5,008 nt of DNA from positions 1 through 5,008 of the forward strand of contig JAUJMG010000331.1 of NCBI GenBank assembly GCA_030446955.1, written 5' to 3'. Under the pieces are notes generated by a model. It was not told where the DNA came from. It made no database searches and saw only the letters and a program-made list of their open reading frames with translations. Positions 1-5,008 of the stretch are shown here, one piece after another. A program made the position numbers and the translations under genes. Source of the stretch: Thermomicrobiales bacterium (lineage in GTDB: Bacteria; Chloroflexota; Chloroflexia; Thermomicrobiales; UBA6265). Within the stretch, counting starts at the first letter, position 1. Each line of letters opens with the position of its first letter.

Positions 1-192
1 TCTAAGTGGGAGCGGGTCCTCGACAAGCAAGACCAACGCCTGGCTCGGGCCAATAAGAGGTTCTGCGACGTGGTGTGGGATGGCCACCGACCGCCTGAGA
101 CACGCGTGGGTCCTGGTCTGGAAGGTGCGCATCGGCAGCGGTTGGAAGTGCGACGGGGTACCGGCGCGCGGTGGTCGACTCGGGAGGGCGGG
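1..192. other. Upstream region, no assignable gene
   Basis: No recognisable product is encoded here. The forward frame that later carries the dehydrogenase start is open from the first base, so there is no in-frame stop before the ATG at 193. Its translation (starting SKWERVLDKQDQRLARANKR) has mostly G/C third positions but matches no family I recognise. It could be the tail of an upstream gene that runs into the dehydrogenase frame, or chance openness in GC-rich DNA. No clear promoter is visible. I treat the segment as intergenic or as the unassigned end of a neighbour. Confidence 0.3.
183..187 (+). promoter_or_regulatory. Ribosome binding site of the SDR gene
   Basis: GGAGG lies within a GGGAGGG run, five bases before the ATG at 193. 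The spacing is suitable for a Shine-Dalgarno site. It supports starting the dehydrogenase at 193 rather than at the in-frame GTG codons further upstream. The resulting N-terminus also puts the Rossmann glycine motif at residues 15-22, where this family usually has it. Confidence 0.7.
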
Positions 193-959
193 ATGTTCAA
201 GGCGGATCTGCTCGCGGGCAAGGTAGCCGTTGTGACGGGGGCGGGAACCGGCATCGGCGCCGGTATCAGCGAGTCGCTTGTTGGAGCGGGTGCCGCCGTC
301 GTTGTCGCCTACCACAGCAACACCGAGGGCGCCGAGCAGTTGGCTGAACGGCTTCGGAAAGGGGCCGGGTACTCACCCAGCAGTGCGACGTGCGCGTCCA
401 GGCCGAGGTGGAGAAACTGTTCGACGCGACACTCACTGAGTTCGGCCGCGTCGACATTCTAGTCAACAACTCGGGCATTACCGACCCGCGTCCTCTGCTG
501 GAGATGACGCCCGAGGAGTGGGACAGGACGCTGGACATCAACCTGCGCGGGGCATTTTTCTGCACCCAGCGGGCGGCACGTGAGATGGTCCGGCAGGGTT
601 CGGGCGGGCGCGTCATCAACCTCAGCTCGGTCCACGGGTTCGGGGCCTCGCCTAAGCACAGCCACTACGAGGCTAGCAAGGGCGGCATCAACATGTTCAC
701 CAAGGCATGCGGTGTTGAGCTTGCCCCGCACGACATCCAGGTCAACGCGATCGCCCCCGGGGCGATCGAGGTCGAGCGCTACCGCACTCCAAACTACGAC
801 CGTGAGAAGGCGGCTCGCGGCATCCCGGCGGGACGGGTTGGCTTCCCGGAGGACATCGGCCCCCTGGCGGTCTTCCTGTGCTCTCCCGGTGCCGCCTACA
901 TCACGGGCCAGATCATCTGGGTCGACGGCGGTCTCACAAGCCGGATGGGCGGCGGGTAA
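193..959 (+). pseudogene. SDR-family oxidoreductase, glucose 1-dehydrogenase-like, broken by a one-base frameshift
   Basis: This is a classical short-chain dehydrogenase/reductase, a cytoplasmic NAD(P)H-dependent oxidoreductase. The frame starting at 193 gives the cofactor motif TGAGTGIG (residues 15-22) and the second beta strand ending in AYHSN. It then runs into a stop at 460-462. From about 369 the protein continues in the +3 frame to the TAA at 957-959. Adding one G to the GGG run at 367-369 restores a continuous reading RKGAGVLTQQCDV and a protein of about 255 residues, a normal SDR length. The restored protein has NNSG (the NNAG position), catalytic Asn117, Ser146, Tyr159 and Lys163 (YxxxK), then NAIAPGAI and the C-terminal ITGQ..WVDGG. 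The order and spacing match Bacillus glucose dehydrogenase (Ser145, Tyr158, Lys162), but this subfamily is broad and the true substrate is unknown. No slippery heptamer in the correct frame is visible, so programmed frameshifting is unlikely. A sequencing or assembly error in a G run, or a recent mutation, fits better because the rest is undamaged. Without repair, gene callers would report fragments of about 193-462 and 390-959. Confidence 0.88.
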
Positions 960-1084
960 CCTAAGGTGTCCGACTTTGAAGCGGGCGCCGGGTCAGGATG
1001 AGCACAGACACCCCCGCCGACTGAAGCACTGGAGACGGCTGGTGCGGAGGTGACGTCAACATTCGACCCGTGGCAGGGCTCTTG

Positions 1085-1102
1085 CGCCCCTCCGCGGGGG
1101 CG
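1085..1102 (+). promoter_or_regulatory. GC-rich hairpin in the transporter leader
   Basis: CGCCCC (1085-1090) pairs perfectly with GGGGCG (1097-1102) around a six-base loop. The CCTCC at 1089-1093, partly inside this stem, is also complementary to the GGAGG at 1104-1108. This hairpin and sequestration of that Shine-Dalgarno-like site from upstream are therefore mutually exclusive. No T run follows, so it is not an intrinsic terminator. The structure is seen in the sequence; a regulatory role is inference. Confidence 0.35.
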
Positions 1103-1103
1103 A

Positions 1104-1123
1104 GGAGGAGATCATGATCCTCC
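1104..1123 (+). promoter_or_regulatory. Hairpin masking a Shine-Dalgarno-like site and mini-ORF start
   Basis: GGAGGA (1104-1109) pairs perfectly with TCCTCC (1118-1123) around an eight-base loop that contains an ATG (1114-1116). The GGAGG lies five bases before this ATG, which opens a nine-codon frame, MILHSLCTS, ending at the TAG at 1141-1143. The stem would hide the ribosome site of this putative leader peptide. Whether the mini-ORF is translated is unknown, and short complementary purine/pyrimidine runs also arise by chance in GC-rich DNA. Confidence 0.35.
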
Positions 1124-1213
1124 ATTCCCTGTGTACCTCGTAGGTTCTCTCCCCTCCGAACGCGACTGAACAGCCGATCGAACACAACACGGAAGGCGCG
1201 GTCCTGCTACCTC

Positions 1214-1226
1214 TCGCGTAGCGCGA
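1214..1226. promoter_or_regulatory. Palindrome TCGCG-TAG-CGCGA upstream of the transporter
   Basis: This is a perfect 5+3+5 inverted repeat ending 32 bases before the GTG at 1259. It could be a small operator for a dimeric regulator or a short RNA hairpin in the 5' leader. It lies too far upstream to mask the ribosome site directly. There is no second copy in the window to support an operator. Confidence 0.25.
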
Positions 1227-1258
1227 TCTGCCGCGTTCGTCCGCTGGGACCCTGACCT

Positions 1259-4006
1259 GTGAGAAGCCCGACCGCGCCACCCCCCGCCGCAACCCCACCC
1301 GCGGCGGGAGCAACTCCAGCCCTTAGTGCCGCCGAAGCCCTCGCCGCCACGCCGTTCTTCTGCGAGCTAAGCCCTGTCGATCTTGCGCGGCTGGTGCCCG
1401 ACCTCGAGGAGTTCCACGTTCCCTCCGGCGCAGCCGTCTTCCGTGAGGGCGATCCAGGGGATGGTCTGTATCTCATCCGGTCGGGTACCGTCGCGGTCAC
1501 CGTCGCCGAGGCGGATGGGACGCAAGCGGTGACGACGCTGGAAGCTCCGGCCCACTTCGGTGAAGGAGCGCTGCTGACGGGCGCCCCCCGCTCCTCTAGC
1601 GCAGTTGCCGCCACGCCGCTGACCCTCTGGAAGCTGCCGTGGGACCGCTTCGACGCCCTCCTCCACGACCAGCCCCGGCTGGCGGTTCAGATCGCGGCCG
1701 AGCTCTCGCGTCGTCTCTCCGAGGTGACGCACCGGTTGACCACGAGCCAGCAGGACGTTGCCGCCGTCGCTCGTGCAGCCTACGGGGTGCTGGATCCCTC
1801 GTCCCAAGCCTTGCTGCGCCGCCTTTCCATCTTCGCCCGGTTCGACATCACCCTGCTGCGGACGACCTTGGGTGAAACGTGGTCCGAGGTGCCCTTCGAG
1901 CACCTGGTCGAGGAGGCGGTCTTCTTCCGGCCGGTCGAGCCCGCGGGCTGGTTCGCGTTTCTCCAGGAGCCCTTTCGCCAGTTCCTGTTACGTCAACTTC
2001 GGGTAGAGGTGGGCGAGAGAAACGTGAACGCGTTTCGCCGCCGTGCGGCGGACGCTCTCCTAGCCCGTCCCGACGCGGATCCGGCCGACGCCATGGATCT
2101 GCTCCAGTCCGCCGGTGACTGGCCGCGGCTGGTGCGAGTCCTAGAGGAGCGCGGGGCGACCGTCGCTGAACGAGACCCGGTGCGGGTGGAAGCTTATCTG
2201 CGGTCCTCGCCCGAGCGGCTGCTCTGGTCGCAGCCGGCCCTGGTGCGCCTGTTGGCGGAGTCCTGCGCCGCACAGGGCAAGCTTGAGCAGGCGATCGAGG
2301 CGTACCGCGAGGCAGAGCGGCGCACCCGATCCCACCGGCGAGCACCGCTTGCAGCCGACGACCAGCGAGCGTTGGCCAAACTGTACGAGCGGGTTGGAGA
2401 CCAGGAGAGCTCGCTGGCCTGCCTCCACCGGGCGATGGAGGCAGGAGGTGATCCGGACGAGACAGCCGCCTGTGACGACGACGGGCAGCCGCGATCGCTA
2501 ACCGAGCCCCCGACTGATGGGAAACGGAACGGCCGGGCGATCCGGCTCCGGGCGCGACTCCCCTGGTGGCGGACCTACGGCACCGCCAATCTGGCCCTCG
2601 TGCGGTGGCGACGGCCGTCGATCCGTGCCCTGGTAGCCGTGGTGATCCTCGCACTGGTGGCGGCGGGCTGGTTTCTACCGCCGCCGCCCGGGTTGCCCGT
2701 GGGCGGCGTGCGCGTTCTGGCGACCGTCGCCGCCCTCATCGGGCTCGGCTTCCTGGAGATCCTCCCCGACCACCTGCTGGGCCTGATAATGGTCGCCGCC
2801 TGGGTTGTCACTGGTACGGTGCCCGCGGAGGTGGCAACCTCTGGGTTTTCCGGCTCCACCTGGTTCCTGCTCCTTACCACTATGGCGATCGGCGCCGCGG
2901 TCGCTCGCAGCGGCCTGCTCTACCGGGGAGCCGTCGAGCTAGTGCGTCGCCTGCCGGCGAACCATCAGATCCGCTGTCTTACCCTGGCCGGTCTCGGGCT
3001 CCTCTTCTCGGCTGGGATGCCGAGCCCACCGGGCCGGGTGATGCTGGCCACGCCGCTGGCCCAGGACATCGCGGACACCCTCCGCTACCCGCCCCGCTCC
3101 CAAGGTACCGCTGGCCTGGCGCTTTCCACCTACATCGGATTCGGGATGATGGGCCCGCTCTTCCTCACGGGAACGACGGGTGGCCTGATCGCCTATGGGC
3201 TGCTCCCGCCCGAGGACCGCGCAGGCGTGAACTGGATCTCCTGGGTCGTCGCGGCCCTGCCGACCTGCCTCATCCTCTTCGCGCTGACGATGGCGTTTCT
3301 GGTGACCCGGTACCGGCCCGAGGGCAATGAGGACTTGCCGGCCGAGACGCTCGCCCTGCAACGGCGAGTGCTGGGGCGGCTCTCGCGCGACGAGTGGAGC
3401 GCGGTGGCCGTCCTGGCAGGTCTGCTTGTCGGCTTCGCCACGCAAGCGTTCCACGGCATCGACCCGGCGTGGATTGCCGTCGCGGCGGTGGCGCTCCTGT
3501 TCCTGCTCGGGCCACTCGACAACGCGACCTTCGAACAGGGTGTGAACGTCAGCTTCCTGCTGTACCTCGGGGTCATCCTCAGCTTCGGCCGGGTCTTTGC
3601 CCACGTTGGACTCGACCGCTGGCTCAGCGAGCAACTGGGGGGCGTGACGGGGCTGGTCGGCGGCAGCGCGGTCAGGTGCCTCGTCGTGGTCGCAGTGCTC
3701 GCGGCGCTCGTGGGGCTGGCTCTCCGTCCAAGCCCGATCGTCCTATTGCTGGGGGTGGCCCTCATCCCGATGGCCGCCTCGGCCGGCGTGGAACCGTGGG
3801 TGGTTATGTTCACGCTCATCCTAGCGAACAACCTGTGGCTCTATCCGCAGCAGAACGTGCTTTACCAAGCGGCCTACTATGCGACTGGGGAGCGGGCTTT
3901 CTCCCACCAGCAGGCGCGGCCACTGGCCTTCGCCTACGCCGGGTTCGTCCTCGTCGCGATTCTGGCCAGCATCCCCTACTGGCGCTGGCTCGGGTTGATC
4001 GGCTGA
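1259..4006 (+). CDS. Cyclic-nucleotide-binding / MalT-like / SLC13 (DASS) transporter fusion protein
   Basis: This 915-residue membrane protein probably exchanges or symports organic or inorganic anions under control of an attached cytoplasmic sensor. Residues 1-25 are a Pro/Ala-rich leader. Residues 26-155 form a cyclic-nucleotide-binding domain with the phosphate-binding cassette FGEGALLTGAPR, in which Glu102 and Arg111 occupy the ligand-contact positions. Residues 165-320 resemble the winged-helix and helical segment after the ATPase in MalT/LAL regulators (LLRRLSIFARFD, EPFRQFLLRQLR, LLQSAGDW). Two TPR-like helix pairs follow at about 327-354 and 368-395. No Walker A motif or LuxR-type helix-turn-helix is present. 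A charged linker (396-454) leads to some 12-14 hydrophobic segments (455-908) of the DASS/SLC13 type: TSGFSGSTWFLLL near 527, a first re-entrant region near 584-600, FLTGTTGGLIAYG near 635, and a second re-entrant region near 821-842. The family signature Ser-Asn-Thr is replaced in both repeats: PSPPGR (588-593) and RPSPIV (823-828). The start is the only plausible one: this GTG follows an in-frame TGA (1253-1255) closely, and the next in-frame start would cut into the sensor domain. Its ribosome site is weak (GGGA near 1246). Substrate, ligand and ion coupling are unknown. Family assignment is firm for the sensor domain, good for the membrane domain and moderate for the middle. Confidence 0.92.
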   Translation: MRSPTAPPPAATPPAAGATPALSAAEALAATPFFCELSPVDLARLVPDLEEFHVPSGAAVFREGDPGDGLYLIRSGTVAVTVAEADGTQAVTTLEAPAHFGEGALLTGAPRSSSAVAATPLTLWKLPWDRFDALLHDQPRLAVQIAAELSRRLSEVTHRLTTSQQDVAAVARAAYGVLDPSSQALLRRLSIFARFDITLLRTTLGETWSEVPFEHLVEEAVFFRPVEPAGWFAFLQEPFRQFLLRQLRVEVGERNVNAFRRRAADALLARPDADPADAMDLLQSAGDWPRLVRVLEERGATVAERDPVRVEAYLRSSPERLLWSQPALVRLLAESCAAQGKLEQAIEAYREAERRTRSHRRAPLAADDQRALAKLYERVGDQESSLACLHRAMEAGGDPDETAACDDDGQPRSLTEPPTDGKRNGRAIRLRARLPWWRTYGTANLALVRWRRPSIRALVAVVILALVAAGWFLPPPPGLPVGGVRVLATVAALIGLGFLEILPDHLLGLIMVAAWVVTGTVPAEVATSGFSGSTWFLLLTTMAIGAAVARSGLLYRGAVELVRRLPANHQIRCLTLAGLGLLFSAGMPSPPGRVMLATPLAQDIADTLRYPPRSQGTAGLALSTYIGFGMMGPLFLTGTTGGLIAYGLLPPEDRAGVNWISWVVAALPTCLILFALTMAFLVTRYRPEGNEDLPAETLALQRRVLGRLSRDEWSAVAVLAGLLVGFATQAFHGIDPAWIAVAAVALLFLLGPLDNATFEQGVNVSFLLYLGVILSFGRVFAHVGLDRWLSEQLGGVTGLVGGSAVRCLVVVAVLAALVGLALRPSPIVLLLGVALIPMAASAGVEPWVVMFTLILANNLWLYPQQNVLYQAAYYATGERAFSHQQARPLAFAYAGFVLVAILASIPYWRWLGLIG

Positions 4007-4257
4007 GCGGAACCGGCACTGGGTCGGCGTGATCCTGCTGCCATTGGATGAGCACGAGCGCGCTACCACCCCGAGCCCTGCTGCTCTCGACCACAAGATT
4101 CACCATTCAGCGCGTAGGTGGTCGCAAACGTGTGACGGGACTTATAGGAGTTCCTCTCCGGCCCAGCCCGTATTCCCAGCCGCCGGTAGCACTGGGTGAC
4201 AGCGGAGCATGTGGGTCCTCGCCACAGGCTCTTGGAAAGAAGTCACGGCTGCCCCGC

Positions 4258-4277
4258 GGACCGGGCTGACCGGGTCC
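4258..4277. other. Inverted repeat (bulged GC hairpin)
   Basis: GGA (4258-4260) pairs with TCC (4275-4277) and CCGG (4261-4264) pairs with CCGG (4270-4273). One G (4274) is bulged and a five-base loop lies at 4265-4269. This makes a stable 7-bp stem about 250 bases after the transporter stop. No T run follows on either strand, so it is not a canonical terminator. The function is unknown. Confidence 0.35.
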
Positions 4278-4565
4278 TTCGCGCCCCTCCCGGAGAGAAG
4301 AGCCTCTTGCATGCTCGAGCCCAATACGTGTTCGCCCAACGTTTGCCGCGTTCGTGAACCTCGCCCTGGCGTGGAGCAGGAGGAGGAGGATTTCTCCGGC
4401 GCTCAGGTTCGGTATCCGCTCCGCGGGCATCTTTGACATTGCCCCCCCGGCCCTTAGGTCCGTAGGCGTGAGCCAGTCGGCGGGCAACCACTGGCACGAG
4501 GAGCCGGGGGAGGAATGCATGGAAATCAGCGAGTGCGGCGAGTAGGACGTGCTGAGCTTGGGGTG

Positions 4566-4578
4566 GCCTTGCCAAGGC
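4566..4578. repeat. Perfect palindrome GCCTTG-C-CAAGGC
   Basis: This is a 6+1+6 inverted repeat. The one-base centre is too small for a full hairpin, so it would act mainly as a duplex DNA palindrome such as a protein binding site. A nearby CTTGG (4556-4560) and a CCAAG further downstream add to the local symmetry. No gene start lies at a useful distance. Confidence 0.3.
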
Positions 4579-4648
4579 GGGCTAGTGTGGCGTGGCCAAG
4601 AGCAGCATCCTGGCGGAGGGCTTTAGGGAACGGTGTAGAGATCTCGGA

Positions 4649-4668
4649 CTCGCGGCGAAGCCGCCGAG
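4649..4668. other. Strong hairpin with GAA loop
   Basis: CTCG (4649-4652) pairs with CGAG (4665-4668) and CGGC (4653-4656) pairs with GCCG (4660-4663). C4664 is bulged and the three-base loop is GAA. These eight pairs are nearly all G-C, making this one of the most stable small stems in the window. It lies just before the stem at 4678-4694. No T run follows, so I read it as a possible part of a structured RNA rather than a terminator. Confidence 0.35.
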
Positions 4669-4677
4669 GGCCGGGTA

Positions 4678-4694
4678 GTGCCTCTCGCCGGCAC
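4678..4694. other. Small hairpin GTGCC...GGCAC
   Basis: GTGCC (4678-4682) pairs perfectly with GGCAC (4690-4694) around a seven-base loop, ten bases after the preceding hairpin. An alternative pairing uses GCCGG (from 4670) with CCGGC (4688-4692), so the two stems compete. The tandem arrangement is what makes this short repeat notable. Confidence 0.28.
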
Positions 4695-4928
4695 CCCGAC
4701 TTCGCGCCTCGGAGCGCAGGGGGACGCGGGTGGAAGGGCCGACGTACTTGTCGACTCGCCATGCCATGCGGCTGGCCTCCTCACCAGGAGCAAGACAGCG
4801 TCAAGGACCGAGTGCTCAGGGTGAGTCTAGGAAAGGGCGTTTGTATCGGTGAGGCAGCCGAGCAACAACCCGGTGCCGATGGAGAGGATGTGCGCCGCCA
4901 CTGGGAAGAGAATTTCCGCCGCGATGAT

Positions 4929-4953
4929 CCTTCTCTGCACAGAGAGAGGAAGG
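4929..4953 (-). terminator. Possible hairpin downstream of the tRNA gene
   Basis: CCTTCTCT (4929-4936) is complementary to AGAG/AAGG (4945-4948 and 4950-4953) with one bulged G (4949) and an eight-base loop. It begins 17 bases beyond the tRNA 3' end in the direction of tRNA transcription, where a terminator or processing structure would be expected. The minus strand has no run of T after the stem, so this is not a textbook intrinsic terminator and the call is tentative. Confidence 0.25.
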
Positions 4954-4970
4954 ACGGCAGGTAGAGAGGG

Positions 4971-5008
4971 TACCCTCGGAGGGACTCGAACCCCCAACCC
5001 CTTGGTCC
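4971..5008 (-). tRNA. 3' part of a tRNA, probably tRNA-Pro, cut by the window end
   Basis: Read on the minus strand, the sequence gives the end of an anticodon loop (GGA), the 3' strand of the anticodon stem CCAAG, a five-base variable loop GGGTT and the T stem GGGGG. The T loop TTCGAGT follows, then the closing strand CCCTC (one G-T pair), the 3' acceptor strand CGAGGGT and discriminator A at 4971. Counting back from the T loop puts G at position 36 and G at 37, and the short variable loop excludes Leu. This fits tRNA-Pro (anticodon NGG, G37) best; Arg cannot be fully excluded. The CCA end is not encoded (CCC follows). The acceptor strand predicts an A1-U72 closing pair, whereas bacterial tRNA-Pro usually has C1-G72. 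The 5' half and promoter lie beyond position 5008. Confidence 0.75.

Larger units (their letters stand above)
960..1258. other. Intergenic leader upstream of the transporter gene
   Basis: These 299 bases separate the dehydrogenase stop from the transporter start, and no gene of meaningful length is supported in them. Two mini-ORFs are visible: 998-1024 (MSTDTPAD) and 1114-1143 (MILHSLCTS), the second with a well-placed GGAGG. The segment has three inverted repeats (1085-1102, 1104-1123, 1214-1226) and three GAAC tetramers starting at 1158, 1168 and 1180, about one helical turn apart. I see no T-rich terminator after the dehydrogenase and no convincing -35/-10 pair. The length and structure suggest that the transporter gene has its own regulated 5' region. 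Confidence 0.45.
4007..4970. other. Long intergenic region without a supported gene
   Basis: About 960 bases lie between the transporter stop and the tRNA. Open frames exist on both strands, for example 4515-4964 (+), 4107-4520 (-) and 4243-4575 (-). Their translations are very rich in Arg, Gly, Pro and Ser, lack the G/C third-position bias of the transporter gene, and show no family motif, so I do not call them. The region contains several strong inverted repeats, listed separately. An isolated GGGGGAGG followed by ATG at 4519 opens an eight-codon frame, MEISECGE, that cannot be judged alone. I found no insertion-sequence ends, CRISPR-like repeats or known riboswitch core. It may hold an unknown structured RNA, a decayed gene or simply spacer. 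Confidence 0.5.

Noticed and set aside
355..372. Programmed -1 frameshift in the dehydrogenase
   Set aside because: AAAGGGG is not phased as a slippery heptamer in the incoming frame, and no supporting downstream structure is obvious. A missing base is simpler.
998..1024. Mini-ORF MSTDTPAD after the dehydrogenase
   Set aside because: Eight codons with no clear ribosome site. It looks like a protein N-terminus, but nothing downstream continues it in any frame.
1084..1093. GCGCCCCTCC repeated at 4281-4290
   Set aside because: A ten-base low-complexity match of this composition is expected by chance in GC-rich DNA, and no longer similarity flanks it.
1848..2654. 268-codon open frame antisense to the transporter gene
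   Set aside because: Shadow frame caused by high GC. Its translation is Arg/Pro/Ala-rich and motif-free, while the plus strand has a clear multi-domain protein.
4226..4262. Fragment resembling part of a cobalamin riboswitch core (TCACGGCTGCCCCGCGG)
   Set aside because: Only a short similarity. The flanking conserved boxes in the right order and spacing are not visible, and no cobalamin-related gene follows.
4107..4520. 137-codon open frame on the minus strand
   Set aside because: Low-complexity, Pro/Arg/Gly/Ser-rich translation with no family similarity that I recognise. Overlapping frames on both strands look equally random.
4870..4912. GGTGCC and GCCACTGGGAAGAG stretches suggestive of a cobalamin element
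   Set aside because: The order and spacing of the conserved blocks do not fit, and a plus-strand element here would lead into an antisense tRNA.
4515..4964. 149-codon open frame on the plus strand
   Set aside because: Extremely Arg-rich, with many A/T third positions unlike the transporter gene and no motif. The GGGGGAGG lies only one base before the ATG, which is too close.

Overview
This is a GC-rich bacterial window whose coding stretches have third codon positions dominated by G and C. It holds one large intact gene, one frame-broken gene and the 3' part of a tRNA. The lineage cannot be fixed from 5 kb. GC richness, a tRNA without an encoded CCA end, and a MalT-like helical module inside a larger protein would suit a Chloroflexota (Thermomicrobia-like) or actinobacterial genome, but this is inference.

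Layout. Positions 1-192 hold no supported gene, although one frame is open throughout. Positions 193-959 (+) encode a short-chain dehydrogenase/reductase resembling glucose 1-dehydrogenase. It has a good Shine-Dalgarno site and all catalytic residues, but it is split by a one-base deletion near position 369. Positions 960-1258 form a non-coding leader with competing hairpins around a Shine-Dalgarno-like sequence, a nine-codon mini-ORF and a small palindrome. Positions 1259-4006 (+) encode a 915-residue protein. It joins a cyclic-nucleotide-binding domain, a MalT-like winged-helix/TPR segment without its ATPase or DNA-binding parts, and a polytopic membrane domain of the DASS/SLC13 anion-transporter type. 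Positions 4007-4970 show no convincing gene but several stable inverted repeats. The window ends inside a minus-strand tRNA, most likely tRNA-Pro.

The main point of interest is the 915-residue protein. It appears to be a membrane transporter with a built-in cytoplasmic sensor that could gate uptake or efflux by a cyclic nucleotide or by protein-protein contact. Both places where this transporter family normally carries its Ser-Asn-Thr signature read Pro-Ser-Pro instead. The dehydrogenase and the transporter are separated by about 300 bp of structured leader, so they are probably not one operon and no shared pathway can be claimed.
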